Below, one piece after another: positions 13,899 through 23,206 of a stretch of 64,000 nucleotides of DNA. Position 1 is the first letter of the stretch. Each line of letters starts with the position of its first letter. The translations under genes were made by a program, and so were the position numbers. Location of the stretch: positions 1 to 64,000 of the IMG/VR virus record IMGVR_UViG_3300035670_000035; one strand, given 5' to 3'. The notes beneath the pieces were generated by a model. It ran no database searches. It was not told the origin of the DNA and worked only from the letters and a program-made list of their open reading frames with translations. This stretch comes from a virus.

Positions 13899-14177
13899 TT
13901 ATACTATGATATTAATTTTGGCGTTAAGTTTATAAACTAAATTGCCTCTTTGCTCATCGGGGTCGCTAATTGTGATACGCTTTTTATCGGTAAAGTTAAA
14001 TACTCTGCCATCGTCAAGATTGACAATATTATTTGAACCATTCTTAATTTTCATAAAAATAGAATGATTGCCTCTTTGGACTGATTCGGGGTCAAAGAAA
14101 GAAAAAACTTCTCCTTCTTTAATTGAATCAAATTCTACCATAGCTTCTTTGTCTCTTGATGTTATTGTATATTTCAT
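13899..14177 (-). CDS. hypothetical protein, 92 aa
   Basis: Beta-rich (GEVFSFFDPESVQRG, IVNLDDGRVFNF), compatible with a small barrel. Unknown function. Confidence 0.6.
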   Translation of the reverse strand: MKYTITSRDKEAMVEFDSIKEGEVFSFFDPESVQRGNHSIFMKIKNGSNNIVNLDDGRVFNFTDKKRITISDPDEQRGNLVYKLNAKINIIV

Positions 14178-14181
14178 AAAT

Positions 14182-14505
14182 TTAAAATGGTCTAAAGTTA
14201 TACATCCTTTCTGCTATCTTAACGAAAGTATCGCTATTTGTAAAGCTGAATTTATACTTTTTCTTAAATTTTTCTAGTTTCTTTTTATTGATATTTTTCT
14301 TACCAAAATCAGCTATTTTAGACTCATCAGAAAGAAAAACCTCATCATAATCGAAAGAAAATAAATCCAATAACTCGGTTATTTGGTCTTTATATTTCTC
14401 AACAAGGGTACTATCGGCAAACTCTATAAGTTCGCCATCCATTGAAATTAATTTAGCCTTAGACTCATCAAAATCTGCAAACTTAATTCTTTTTATCGGC
14501 TCCAT
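14182..14505 (-). CDS. hypothetical protein, 107 aa
   Basis: The N-terminus looks beta-rich (KAKLISMDGELIEFAD) and the C-terminal half is basic and helical (KKNINKKKLEKFKKKYKF). Not recognised. Overlaps the preceding gene by 13 nt. Confidence 0.6.
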   Translation of the reverse strand: MEPIKRIKFADFDESKAKLISMDGELIEFADSTLVEKYKDQITELLDLFSFDYDEVFLSDESKIADFGKKNINKKKLEKFKKKYKFSFTNSDTFVKIAERMYNFRPF

Positions 14506-14669
14506 ATAAATATTAAATTTACTCCTAAATAATTCATAGTTAATTCAAATTTAGTATATTTACTGCTAAAACTAAAGAATCTAGGATGCCAAAGAGTTCT
14601 AAGAGATTTTGTAATAAAAAAATCAAATTTGCCTATCCCATAATGAAAAATAGTATAAGATTGATTCAT
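14493..14669 (-). CDS. hypothetical protein, 58 aa
   Basis: Start at MNQSYTIF overlaps the TGA of the 51-aa gene (ATGA). Aromatic-rich, with KFELTMNYLGVNLIFIW at the end that could align with the 73-aa protein at 12379. Unknown. Confidence 0.55.
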   Translation of the reverse strand: MNQSYTIFHYGIGKFDFFITKSLRTLWHPRFFSFSSKYTKFELTMNYLGVNLIFIWSR

Positions 14670-14821
14670 TTTTTTTCCCAAGATATTTTTTCTTTTTCAT
14701 TCTCTTTTATAATTTGTTTTGTTAATTTATCAAAGTTTTCAGCAAGACTATATAATGATTGATCTATATTTTGCAAAATACCTTTAATCTGTGATAGTGT
14801 TCTTGTGTATTCTCCGTTCAT
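14666..14821 (-). CDS. helical hypothetical protein, 51 aa
   Basis: Likely a coiled coil (LSQIKGILQNIDQSLYSL) with a Glu/Lys-rich tail. ATGA overlaps at both ends confirm it belongs to this operon. Confidence 0.6.
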   Translation of the reverse strand: MNGEYTRTLSQIKGILQNIDQSLYSLAENFDKLTKQIIKENEKEKISWEKK

Positions 14822-14967
14822 TTTGTTCTTTCTATTAGATGATCTAATTTAAACATTAATGATTCATAATCAAAGTGAGATGGGTCTTGATCTTTAAGAT
14901 GATGTAAAGCCTCATCCAGCTTCATTAATTCTTCTTTTGTGAACCAAACATCGTATAAATCATTCAT
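14818..14967 (-). CDS. helical hypothetical protein, 49 aa
   Basis: MNDLYDVWFTKEEL then LHHLKDQDPSHFDYE. ATGA overlap with the next gene; begins 3 nt after the upstream stop. Not recognised. Confidence 0.6.
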   Translation of the reverse strand: MNDLYDVWFTKEELMKLDEALHHLKDQDPSHFDYESLMFKLDHLIERTK

Positions 14968-14970
14968 AAT

Positions 14971-15645
14971 TTAATCCCATAAATCTCTAAAATAAAGTCC
15001 GAGCAAAAGAAAACCATTTCTTTGACGCTCAAAGGCTTTATTTAATTTTGTGTAATCTGGTTTAATATTATCTTTTGATTCAAACTCAACAGAATAATTA
15101 CCATCAGATTCTTTTGTTAAGAACATTTTATTATCACGAATAGGGTCAAAACCTTCTGGATAAACTTCATAGAGTTTATCAATCTGTGCTTTAGAGTCAT
15201 CTTCAAGCAAAAGAAATTCAAGAGCAAAAATAATCTCATCCAATACATTTTCATATTCTTCTTTGGAAAGAGAGATATTTTTATTAATTGATTTGTCAAT
15301 GAAATCGCCTTGTTCTTCGCTATATTCTAGATTCTTTTCATCTGCAACATAAGGAACAATTTTATCATCTATAACGAGATGATGACGATTAGAAAGACTA
15401 TTAAACTTATTACGAAGATGTTTGATTCTTGGTAAAATAAATTTTGCGGTAGCTTGTGGAAGATTCCAACAATCGCTATCAGAATAGCCACGAATTAAGT
15501 TTTGTAATTTATTTTTTAATCCCCACTTAACATTAAGATAGGTATAAGAAAAATAATTAACTTCACTATAAATCCAATTTAAAATAGGATTCTTGTGAAA
15601 CTTAAAAGACCGCATCAACTCGTCTAATGTATGTCTTTCGTTCAT
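14971..15645 (-). CDS. hypothetical protein, 224 aa
   Basis: Helix-rich, with NLPQATAKFILPRIKHLR (about residues 60-77) and a long acidic middle. I recall phage proteins with a WNLPxxxAxFILPRLKxFR motif that are of unknown function. ATGA coupling to the upstream gene. Confidence 0.65.
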   Translation of the reverse strand: MNERHTLDELMRSFKFHKNPILNWIYSEVNYFSYTYLNVKWGLKNKLQNLIRGYSDSDCWNLPQATAKFILPRIKHLRNKFNSLSNRHHLVIDDKIVPYVADEKNLEYSEEQGDFIDKSINKNISLSKEEYENVLDEIIFALEFLLLEDDSKAQIDKLYEVYPEGFDPIRDNKMFLTKESDGNYSVEFESKDNIKPDYTKLNKAFERQRNGFLLLGLYFRDLWD

Positions 15646-16019
15646 AGTTTATTCAGAATCTCCTTACAATATGATACTGCATCAGCGACATCTTGTAAAG
15701 AATAAGTTTCAGAAAGGCCACCATTAAAAACAAATTCGTCTTTACCTTTATAAAAGGAAACCATTAACTTGCAATCTGCATAGTCATAGTTATAATTACC
15801 AGAAAAACTATTTCCTCCAGTATATGTTTTTATCTTGCCATAAAAATATGCGGTTCCACTTATATTTTGTTTGCTAGTATTATGCAAACGAATAGTAATC
15901 TTACCAGCGGGAAAATCTGCTGTTGAAGATTTCTTAATAATTTTAGATGGATTAATTAGTCCAGAGTTCTTGACTCTTGAATTATTTTCCCAAACAATGT
16001 TATCTACAACTTGATTCAT
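15642..16019 (-). CDS. hypothetical protein, 125 aa
   Basis: Start chosen at MNQVVDNIVWE because AAGGAGG lies 3-4 nt upstream. Beta-rich (KITIRLHNTSKQNISGTAYFYGKI) with a final helix. Not recognised. Confidence 0.65.
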   Translation of the reverse strand: MNQVVDNIVWENNSRVKNSGLINPSKIIKKSSTADFPAGKITIRLHNTSKQNISGTAYFYGKIKTYTGGNSFSGNYNYDYADCKLMVSFYKGKDEFVFNGGLSETYSLQDVADAVSYCKEILNKL

Positions 16020-16348
16020 AATCCTTCCTCCTTGCATTTATCCTCGTATGCTTTTACTTCGTTAAATTCTTCCCAACGACCAGCGTTAGCAAGAACATTA
16101 CTTGTTAAAAGAACTCGGTGTTCATCTTCATTTTTAATATTCTTTTCGTCCCAAGTCAAGAGAATAACTCCTAAACCAAAATTATCATAGTCATCAATCT
16201 TTAATTCAACGCCTTCTTTTTCTTCTTGATCTAAAACGCTTTCGACTGCTCTTGTGCAAGCCTCACTATACCAATTAGATTTATCTAGTTTTTTGGTATC
16301 AATATCTACTTTCGCAGACCAATTATATCCACTTACATAAATATTCAT
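16016..16348 (-). CDS. hypothetical protein, 110 aa
   Basis: Start taken at MNIYVSGYNWSAK, one base after the upstream stop (TAATATG). The phrase LGVILLTWDEKN ... VLLTSNVLANAG suggests a mixed fold. Unknown function. Confidence 0.6.
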   Translation of the reverse strand: MNIYVSGYNWSAKVDIDTKKLDKSNWYSEACTRAVESVLDQEEKEGVELKIDDYDNFGLGVILLTWDEKNIKNEDEHRVLLTSNVLANAGRWEEFNEVKAYEDKCKEEGL

Positions 16349-16349
16349 A

Positions 16350-16619
16350 TTAGAATGGTAAATCATCTCCTTCATCTTCGCTCTCATCAATAAAATCTAA
16401 AACTCTTTCGTTTTCTTCGTGAGAACGAAACCATAAAATTGTATTGTCGCCAACCCTTTGAGCATCTTGATATTCCAAAGGACATTTAGCCAAACGCTCT
16501 TTGACAATATCTACAAAACGATTTGAAAGACGAATGAATAAACTTTCATCGCTCTCAATCCACTCATAAGATTCAGCAAACTCATCACAAATCATTTTTA
16601 CTTTAGGGTGTAGTTTCAT
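16350..16619 (-). CDS. hypothetical protein, 89 aa
   Basis: Contains FIRLSNRFVDIVKERLAKCP and an acidic C-terminus (DESEDEGDDLPF). ATGA coupling to the 64-aa gene. Not recognised. Confidence 0.6.
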   Translation of the reverse strand: MKLHPKVKMICDEFAESYEWIESDESLFIRLSNRFVDIVKERLAKCPLEYQDAQRVGDNTILWFRSHEENERVLDFIDESEDEGDDLPF

Positions 16620-16810
16620 AGATCGTTTAAATCAACTTTATCTGGTTCGCCTTCTTGACAAAGTAATTGACCTTTAAGGTGCATCAAAGTTTCAACAGCA
16701 GAATCTAAATCGTATTCTGATGTATCACTTGTATCAAAATCAATAGACTCTTGAAGATCAAGAATGTCTTGAATAATTAAATCAATTTTATCAATTTGCT
16801 TTTTTCTCAT
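16616..16810 (-). CDS. acidic helical protein, 64 aa
   Basis: DLIIQDILDLQESIDFDTSD shows the acidic character. Overlaps the upstream gene by 20 nt. Not recognised. Confidence 0.55.
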   Translation of the reverse strand: MRKKQIDKIDLIIQDILDLQESIDFDTSDTSEYDLDSAVETLMHLKGQLLCQEGEPDKVDLNDL

Positions 16811-16988
16811 TTGTCATCTCCTCTTTAAGAGTATCTAGCCTTTTTGCGTCAATGTCAAGAGCAGAAGGATGAATACTCAAAGTCATATCTAGATGAGGAA
16901 TAAAGCAATAGAATAGTTTTGCAGTAGAATCGTATGATACGATTTCCATTGGAGTTCCACGCTTGCTTTTTACTTTAATTCTTTTCAA
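16791..16988 (-). CDS. hypothetical protein, 65 aa, TTG start
   Basis: The start codon is TTG with AAGGAG 5 nt upstream, within the 3' end of the RuvB-like gene. The protein begins KRIKVKSKRGTPME and is probably a small beta fold. Unknown function. Confidence 0.6.
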   Translation of the reverse strand: MKRIKVKSKRGTPMEIVSYDSTAKLFYCFIPHLDMTLSIHPSALDIDAKRLDTLKEEMTNEKKAN

Positions 16989-17910
16989 GATGCTCCTTAT
17001 GATATTCGTGTCCTTTTTTAGTCAAAGCACGACCACTAGGTTTAATTTCAATAAGATGATTTCTCATTAAATATAGCTCAACATTTTTCTGCAACATATC
17101 TTTTGTAAGATTTGTTTTAGCAGAAAGATTAGTAAGTCTCAACTCACCATATTCCTTGAGCAATTTAATTACATTAAGTTCGATTTCTGTAAGGCCAAGA
17201 GGGTAGATAGACAATCTATCTTTAATCTCTAGCCAGCCAGTTTTATCTAGTTCTTTGGAATTTTTAGATGCCAAATAGGACGAAACTTGATTTGCCATAG
17301 ATTGAGCTTGTCTGGCATTACCACGACAAACACTAGCAACCTCATTTAAAACTTCTTCCTTTACAGATTGATTTTTAATTTTAAGATTGCCATTAATAAT
17401 CTTGCCAAGATCAATATAAGAATAATCTTCAAGATCAATTCTATAAAGACGATCAAGAAGTGCGTGAAACATTTTCTGTGCTTCGGTTGTGCAAAAGATA
17501 AAACTATTTTGATTAAATCTAAAAGTATATGTGCCATCTTCAAAAGTAAATTCATTACTATTACTATTATTTGGATTAAGAATAGTAAGAAGTGCCATAG
17601 TCACATCTCTAGGAAGTTCACTTGCTTCATCAAATATAATTGTGACATCTTTATCATAAACATAAGGCAACATAATTTGATTAAAGAAACTTTTTACATT
17701 TTTGATTGTAGAGCAATTAATGATAATAGTCTTTTCTCGCTTCATTAAATCTGCTGTCTTTTGGGCGATGAAAGTTTTTCCGCAACCTCTAGGTGCAACA
17801 AAAAGAAGATGAGGAATAATTTTAGTTTTGTTAAAGCCCTCAAGAAGAAAGTTCATTTTCTTCTTTACCTTATCTTGACCTATAACTTCGGAGTAGTTTT
17901 CTTGCGACAT
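16975..17910 (-). CDS. RuvB-like AAA+ ATPase (branch-migration helicase family)
   Basis: 311 aa. Walker A is APRGCGKT (about residues 39-46), Walker B is VTIIFDEAS (about 88-96), sensor 1 is FCTTE (about 132-136), and an arginine-finger region is near LLDRLYRIDL. The C-terminal 70 residues (GLTEIELNVIKLLKEYGE...LIEIKPSGRALTKKG) match the winged-helix domain that RuvB uses to grip Holliday junctions. Likely role: branch migration in phage recombination. RuvA is not seen here. Leaderless-type promoter. Confidence 0.8.
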   Translation of the reverse strand: MSQENYSEVIGQDKVKKKMNFLLEGFNKTKIIPHLLFVAPRGCGKTFIAQKTADLMKREKTIIINCSTIKNVKSFFNQIMLPYVYDKDVTIIFDEASELPRDVTMALLTILNPNNSNSNEFTFEDGTYTFRFNQNSFIFCTTEAQKMFHALLDRLYRIDLEDYSYIDLGKIINGNLKIKNQSVKEEVLNEVASVCRGNARQAQSMANQVSSYLASKNSKELDKTGWLEIKDRLSIYPLGLTEIELNVIKLLKEYGELRLTNLSAKTNLTKDMLQKNVELYLMRNHLIEIKPSGRALTKKGHEYHKEHLEKN

Positions 17911-17916
17911 AGTGTG

Positions 17917-17945
17917 TTTATATACTAGTTTAAAAGTAAGATCAA
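17917..17945 (-). promoter_or_regulatory. leaderless-type promoter for the RuvB-like gene
   Basis: TTGATC, N17, TATAAA, N6, ATG on the minus strand. Confidence 0.6.
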
Positions 17946-17947
17946 GT

Positions 17948-18160
17948 TTAATTTACTTGAAACTCAATTTGTTCTTCTAAACTCTGATATGTTTTAGTAT
18001 TGACTTCTTTTTCTATTCCTCTTATATTTAAATTGTCGAGGAATTTCTTTGATACGATAACAACAGCATCTTGCTTCAATACTTTGTTAAGTTCACTTAA
18101 CGGAACCATTGAAAAACAAAACGAACCTTTTTTTCTACCACGATTAGATTTCATCTTCAT
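17948..18160 (-). CDS. conserved phage protein, 70 aa
   Basis: Begins MKMKSNRGRKKGSFCFSMV, then PLSELNKVL. I recall phage proteins that start with an RGRPKGSFxF motif; they may bind nucleic acid, but function is unknown. Overlaps the upstream gene by 17 nt. Confidence 0.6.
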   Translation of the reverse strand: MKMKSNRGRKKGSFCFSMVPLSELNKVLKQDAVVIVSKKFLDNLNIRGIEKEVNTKTYQSLEEQIEFQVN

Positions 18161-18332
18161 TCTCCTCTGCTACTTTTTCCATAGCTTTTAATAAATCAAA
18201 CTTCAAAGATTCTAATACGCCAATAACTTGATAAGCGGTCATATCGCTTTCGTGGGCATATCTTACAATATCCTTGTATAAGATTTGCCTCAACTGATTA
18301 CCAGCTTGACAATTAAAATTTTCTTCGCTCAT
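18144..18332 (-). CDS. hypothetical protein, 62 aa
   Basis: Helical: LRQILYKDIVRYAHESDMTA, then YQVIGVLESLKFDLL. Overlaps the upstream 98-aa gene by 4 nt. Unknown. Confidence 0.6.
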   Translation of the reverse strand: MSEENFNCQAGNQLRQILYKDIVRYAHESDMTAYQVIGVLESLKFDLLKAMEKVAEENEDEI

Positions 18333-18625
18333 AGTTTTATTTCATTTATAAATGGATTCATTTGTATATTGTATTTAGTTATTCTAAATCCTAAACCAAG
18401 TATAGCAAATGTAAAGATTTTTCCATATTCGTATGATTCAAATGAAATGTTGGTCAATAAATTTAATTTAAATCCATACCAATTAGAATCATTATCCCAA
18501 GATGCTGTAAGACGATCTATATATTCACAATAACCAAGAGAAGTGGCAGGTAAGATTACTCCTATTGTAGTTTGCTTACCCAACCACCACTCTTTGCTTT
18601 GTGGAATATGTATTCCAAATTTCAT
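18329..18625 (-). CDS. hypothetical protein, 98 aa
   Basis: Beta-rich and Trp-containing (KEWWLGKQTTIG, FTFAILGLGFRITKYNI). Follows rIIB as TAAATG. It may be distantly related to the proteins at 12379 and 14493. Unknown. Confidence 0.6.
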   Translation of the reverse strand: MKFGIHIPQSKEWWLGKQTTIGVILPATSLGYCEYIDRLTASWDNDSNWYGFKLNLLTNISFESYEYGKIFTFAILGLGFRITKYNIQMNPFINEIKL

Positions 18626-19540
18626 TTAGCTCTTAATGAATCTCCCTGTTTTTGGGTCACGCTTGCTGTGATAATTAACAGAGGATTGCAAAGTGCCATC
18701 ATTGGCATAATCATTATCATCTTCATCATCCTCGTAATCATCTTCGTCATCATATCCAAACATCTCATTCATCGCTTCTTGAGCTTCTGGACGATAAGGG
18801 TGAATATAATTATCATAAACTTTGTCATAAAGTTCTTTATCTAGGGCTTTACGATACAAAGCTACTACCTCTAAACGAGATGCACGAAGTTTCTGACATT
18901 CACAATCTGTTGGAACAGATACAACATCAGCGGGATTAATCTTAACAATCACAAGATTACCACCACCATTGAAACTTTTTGCATATTCTTCTGAACCAGC
19001 GTGATAACCAGCAGAGCAACCAACATCTGCATTATCGCAAACTTGATTGCGAGCCATCTCACGAACCTGTCCGATTGAAAAATCGTGTTCGCCACTATAC
19101 CAATCTTTAAAGTCTGCACGAACACTCTTGTATGCAAGAAAATCTCCATCGGGAGTAAGGGGCATCTTCTTATGCTCCAAGAATTTATACAATTCATTTA
19201 CTGCCCTGCGAGAAGGATTTTGCATTAGCTTGTCAAGAAACTTAACAAGAGGCTCATAAGGCAAACCATTCTTAATAAAGTTTAAGATGCGATCTACAAC
19301 GATATTATGAATTTCCTCGCCAGCATAAGTCACAAGACCATCACGAACCTCGATCTTGCCGTGAGAGAATCGTGCAATAGCTTTGCTCTTGTCTAGTAGG
19401 TCTGGAAGGTCATCAAATCTGCCTTCACGAATTGCGGTGATAGCGTCATTCCAAACTGGATTTTCGCTAGTGATAGTCTTTGGCTCATCGTTAAGAACGA
19501 TGGTAAGACTACGATCAGTTAATATATATGGTATCTTCAT
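18626..19540 (-). CDS. rIIB: rIIB-like protein
   Basis: 304 aa, the expected size for phage T4 rIIB relatives. The central block FLEHKKMPLTPDGDFLAYKSV ... DNADVGCSAGYHAGS is the signature I associate with rIIB-like proteins, and the C-terminus is a very acidic stretch (about residues 255-280) before a basic end. It lies directly downstream of rIIA as in T4. T4 rII proteins counter prophage-mediated exclusion of superinfection; mechanism is not established. AAGGAG lies about 13 nt before the ATG. Confidence 0.85.
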   Translation of the reverse strand: MKIPYILTDRSLTIVLNDEPKTITSENPVWNDAITAIREGRFDDLPDLLDKSKAIARFSHGKIEVRDGLVTYAGEEIHNIVVDRILNFIKNGLPYEPLVKFLDKLMQNPSRRAVNELYKFLEHKKMPLTPDGDFLAYKSVRADFKDWYSGEHDFSIGQVREMARNQVCDNADVGCSAGYHAGSEEYAKSFNGGGNLVIVKINPADVVSVPTDCECQKLRASRLEVVALYRKALDKELYDKVYDNYIHPYRPEAQEAMNEMFGYDDEDDYEDDEDDNDYANDGTLQSSVNYHSKRDPKTGRFIKS

Positions 19541-19561
19541 ATTTATAGTTTTACTCCTTTT

Positions 19562-21769
19562 TTAGTTTTTGTCAATAAGATTTATATATTCGGCAATCTT
19601 TTCAATTTTGGGTTTTGATTCAATTTGCCAAACATTAACGCAAGGTAGAAAGATATTCAACATAGAATACTTTTCTTTCACAGCTTTAACAAGTTTCTGT
19701 AAATCATAAGTTGGCTGGACATCTTTGAATTTAATATCAAACTCTGCATTTTTCAAAAACTCCAAAACTTCATTTACTTTCTTAAAGTTAGACTTTTTAT
19801 AGAACATAACCGCACTCAAATACTGAGCAAACTCACTATTGTTATTAGAGATAGAGCTATGTTTATTGATTCTTTCTGCAAGATCAGAAAACTCATCGCC
19901 ATCATCTTCTTTGATATGATTTTGCCAATGTTTTGAATCTATAACGAGTTGAGCAGTTTTATCAAACTCCTCACGAAGATTCTCCTCCATATACTCCCAT
20001 AGATTAACAAGATTTTTATTCTTGGAGATTACTTTCTTTTTGCTTTCAAAAGTCTTGGATTTAATTCCATAGATTTCTGTAATCTTGTCGCCAGTAAGTT
20101 CCTCATACTTTTCTAGCGTATCTTTGAATGAACCATTACCGATTAAGGTTGTTCCATTCTTTGCTACTGCTTGGAATGTATTGAGTTCTACATAGATAGC
20201 TTTATCGTTAGCAAGATCAATACTCATCGTTTCCCAATGAGAGGATTTAGTTCCCCAATTACGAGCATCATCACGCTTAAACTTAAAGATTTGAGAAGAA
20301 TGTTTCGGATTCTTTGGTGCTACGGATGAAGAACCAGAGCTAACTTGCTGAATACTAATCTTTTCGTAATCAGAAAGTTTAAGGTAATTCTTTTCTACAA
20401 GACCAAGTTCTTTATCAAATGTTTTTTTATCAGCATCAGTCTTAGGTGTGACAACATAAGCACCATCAATCTCATCACCTAGTTGATTCCAAAGTGTTGC
20501 CAAACGAAAAGTCACGCCTTGGTTAGAACCAGTATCATTAATAAGAATCTTGTGAGATTTTTCGCAAACAAATCTGGAGTTTTCTGCTTCTGAAACTAAC
20601 TTACTGCTTCTGCGAGACTTTTGATAAAATCTTACTACAATATCACCTGCCTCAATCTTTTTCATAATAGTTTGATTGAAAGGAAGCACTTGGTCATTAA
20701 TAACTTTGCCGTTCCATTGAATTTTATTATTTAAAGAGCTACGAACAATATAGCCAAGACTACCATAAGTTCCAAAAACTTCGTGATATAATGCTTTTAC
20801 ATCATAGATATTATCAGAGTTTTTGAATTGATTTGAGATTGATTCTGCAATTTCTTGTCTTACTTTCTTGAATTTAGCTTTGATAGCCTTCTTGGTCTTA
20901 TCGGTATATTCAAGACTCTCACGGCTTGCAGTAATATCGAGTTCACCTAGCTCAAAGTCTACTTCAAAACCTTGATTACAAAGACTTTCTAGTTCATCGT
21001 CCTTAAAATCTACATCGCTAGTATCAATACCATAACCAACACCCATAACTGCGACAGAATTAGAGCGACTATAATAGTCACTTTTCTCGCTATAATAACG
21101 CCAAGTTTTACCTTCAAATACAGGCTTGCGATCATAGACTTTTGCTAGTTCGTCTTTGCTTGCACCTTTGATAACTGGCTTATTCTTAAAGTGTTTGAAT
21201 AAATTAATAGCAGTATTCAAAAAGGTTTGAGTATCATCTTCACGAATCGGAACAGAAATCATAACGCCAGAAGGCTCGGAAGATTTTTCTTCTTTGAGCT
21301 TTACAATCTTACCGATTTTAGTCTCATCAATAAAAGCGTTGTAGGTAGTTTTCTTACCAGCGTGATAAGAAATCAAAACAAAGTTATCACCATAGCTGAA
21401 TGGTGCAAACTTACCAATGCCGTAATAGCCAATAGCGGAATTATTATTACGCTTTGTGGATTCACCATAAAAACAATAAAGATTCTTAATATCATCAGAT
21501 GAAAGACCATTACCAAAATCTCTGATAGTTAAGGTAGGGTCGAGCTTTGTAGGAAGTTTAACTTCGATGGAACGCTTGCTATTTGCTTCGATATTAGCGT
21601 CTTGTGCATTACAAGCGATCTCACGCAAAACTGCGAGAGGCTTGTTGGAATACAACTGATTGCGAAGGATGTTAAAGATATAAGGAAGTCCAGATTGCTT
21701 GATTCCAAAGCTAACAGAATCAAACTTATCAGACTCTACAACATTGATGGGTTTTTCGATTAATTTCAT
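19562..21769 (-). CDS. rIIA: rIIA-like GHKL ATPase
   Basis: 735 aa, near the T4 rIIA length. The N-terminal ATPase motifs of the Hsp90/GyrB/MutL type are visible: REIACNAQDAN (residues about 45-55), IRDFGNGLS (about 78-86) and YGIGKFAPFS (about 114-123). It pairs with rIIB downstream. The T4 homologue is membrane-associated and required on lambda lysogens. A strong leaderless-type promoter precedes it and probably drives rIIA-rIIB. Confidence 0.9.
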   Translation of the reverse strand: MKLIEKPINVVESDKFDSVSFGIKQSGLPYIFNILRNQLYSNKPLAVLREIACNAQDANIEANSKRSIEVKLPTKLDPTLTIRDFGNGLSSDDIKNLYCFYGESTKRNNNSAIGYYGIGKFAPFSYGDNFVLISYHAGKKTTYNAFIDETKIGKIVKLKEEKSSEPSGVMISVPIREDDTQTFLNTAINLFKHFKNKPVIKGASKDELAKVYDRKPVFEGKTWRYYSEKSDYYSRSNSVAVMGVGYGIDTSDVDFKDDELESLCNQGFEVDFELGELDITASRESLEYTDKTKKAIKAKFKKVRQEIAESISNQFKNSDNIYDVKALYHEVFGTYGSLGYIVRSSLNNKIQWNGKVINDQVLPFNQTIMKKIEAGDIVVRFYQKSRRSSKLVSEAENSRFVCEKSHKILINDTGSNQGVTFRLATLWNQLGDEIDGAYVVTPKTDADKKTFDKELGLVEKNYLKLSDYEKISIQQVSSGSSSVAPKNPKHSSQIFKFKRDDARNWGTKSSHWETMSIDLANDKAIYVELNTFQAVAKNGTTLIGNGSFKDTLEKYEELTGDKITEIYGIKSKTFESKKKVISKNKNLVNLWEYMEENLREEFDKTAQLVIDSKHWQNHIKEDDGDEFSDLAERINKHSSISNNNSEFAQYLSAVMFYKKSNFKKVNEVLEFLKNAEFDIKFKDVQPTYDLQKLVKAVKEKYSMLNIFLPCVNVWQIESKPKIEKIAEYINLIDKN

Positions 21770-21775
21770 ATATTG

Positions 21776-21804
21776 AATTTAAATTAATTTTTAATTCGGG
21801 TCAA
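21776..21804 (-). promoter_or_regulatory. leaderless-type promoter for rIIA
   Basis: TTGACC, N17, TAAATT, N6, ATG on the minus strand. Confidence 0.65.
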
Positions 21805-21820
21805 GGTTTTTTTATTAAAT

Positions 21821-22063
21821 TTATTCAAACTTTCTACATCCTTGATGCTCAAAGGTTAATAACCCGCATCTATGACTTTCTGGATTAGAGCATACTCCCC
21901 AATCAGCACCTAGTTCGCCGTCTAGTTTATTAAAGTATTTGCAACCCATAGAGCAATCTGGATAATTTTCATTTTGATTTTGCCAGCGAATTACATTACC
22001 AAATGGCTTATAATCTTCTTCTTTTTTTATTACTATTTTAAGTAGGTGATCGTGATTATTCAT
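21821..22063 (-). CDS. conserved Cys-rich phage protein, 80 aa
   Basis: Start chosen at MNNHDHLL, overlapping the ligase stop. YPDCSMGCKYF-LDGELGADWGVC-NP then GLLTFEHQGC gives four or more conserved cysteines, probably a zinc-binding knuckle. I recall the same layout in many bacterial and phage hypothetical proteins; function unknown. Confidence 0.7.
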   Translation of the reverse strand: MNNHDHLLKIVIKKEEDYKPFGNVIRWQNQNENYPDCSMGCKYFNKLDGELGADWGVCSNPESHRCGLLTFEHQGCRKFE

Positions 22064-23171
22064 AGCTATCTCTATCAATAGCAACCACATAAGGAAATCT
22101 TGGCACATCATCGGGCGTATAATTGAAAAACTTTATGGTAGCTTTTTTGCCAACAAGTTTATTTTTATCTTTAAGAAGTTTAGCTAGATAAGCAAAATCA
22201 CCTTTGATATTACTCTTAAATGCTCTGCCGTGTTTATTTTTAAATACCATATAGCCAGCAGTTCCTTTTCTATTACCTTCGCCTTCAACAACTTGTTGAA
22301 TAACAAACTCCTCATCCATAAAATCTTTTCTTTTAAGAAGATATTTACTACGCTTATTTTCGTAAGGGCGATTTAATCTAACCATTTGACCTTCATAGCC
22401 TTGGCTCATATACATTTCGTATGCTTGGTCAAGTTCTTCTTGAGTATTAACTTTGAGAGTTAAAACAACTTTAATCTTTTTGTATTGATTATTTTTTTCT
22501 AGGGCATCTTGGATTAAATCATATCTTTCATAAAAAGAATCTGTTTGAGAGCTTGAGCCAATTTTAGGTGCGTCATACACCCAATACTCAATAGTCTCTG
22601 CACTTTCTTCTAATTCTTCATCGGTAGGTTTTGTTCTTTTAACAAGTGAACAAATTTTATTAAAATCATTTGCTAACTTGTCACAATATAGTTCTCCATC
22701 GAGAATAGCGTTAGGGTATTTTTTGAAAAATAAATCTAAATTATCTCTAATATGAGGAGCAGAAATAATAGCCTTACCATTTCTGCTAAACATACCATCT
22801 TTGGTTGTGATGCAACGAATACCATCTAGTTTAGGTTGAGAATAAACAGGAAAATTAATGTCATAATCTTCATATTTGTGAGCCAGCATAGGCTCAAAAT
22901 ATTGAGTTTTATTAATATCTTTGATAGATTCAAAATAACCAGACTCTAATTTTTTCTTACGCTTTGCTTCTGCTTCTTTGATAGCTTGTTCTTCTGGAGT
23001 AGTAGAGTTGGAGCGACCAGCGTTCTTTACATCGCAATCTGTCCACTCATTAACAATCTTTTCGCCATCAGTATGCCCAGAAATTGTGCGGTATTGATTT
23101 CCTTTGACTTCAATAGTCCACTCTTGGACTTTACCAGTCTTTGTCTTTTTATAAATTGTAGGTAGCTTCAT
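22056..23171 (-). CDS. ATP-dependent DNA ligase
   Basis: 371 aa. An N-terminal domain (residues about 1-60, with KTGKVQEWTIEVKGNQYRTI) common in phage ligases of this type precedes the nucleotidyltransferase domain. Motif I is QPKLDGIRC (Lys nucleophile, about residue 114); later motifs include DGELYCD, YDAP, EGQMVRL and LLKRKDF. It seals nicks using ATP through an AMP-lysine intermediate in phage replication and repair. Leaderless-type promoter. Confidence 0.9.
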   Translation of the reverse strand: MKLPTIYKKTKTGKVQEWTIEVKGNQYRTISGHTDGEKIVNEWTDCDVKNAGRSNSTTPEEQAIKEAEAKRKKKLESGYFESIKDINKTQYFEPMLAHKYEDYDINFPVYSQPKLDGIRCITTKDGMFSRNGKAIISAPHIRDNLDLFFKKYPNAILDGELYCDKLANDFNKICSLVKRTKPTDEELEESAETIEYWVYDAPKIGSSSQTDSFYERYDLIQDALEKNNQYKKIKVVLTLKVNTQEELDQAYEMYMSQGYEGQMVRLNRPYENKRSKYLLKRKDFMDEEFVIQQVVEGEGNRKGTAGYMVFKNKHGRAFKSNIKGDFAYLAKLLKDKNKLVGKKATIKFFNYTPDDVPRFPYVVAIDRDSYE

Positions 23172-23177
23172 AATGAA

Positions 23178-23206
23178 AGATTAAATTTAAATTAAAATAA
23201 AGTCAA
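23178..23206 (-). promoter_or_regulatory. leaderless-type promoter for DNA ligase
   Basis: TTGACT, N17, TAATCT, N6, ATG on the minus strand. Confidence 0.65.
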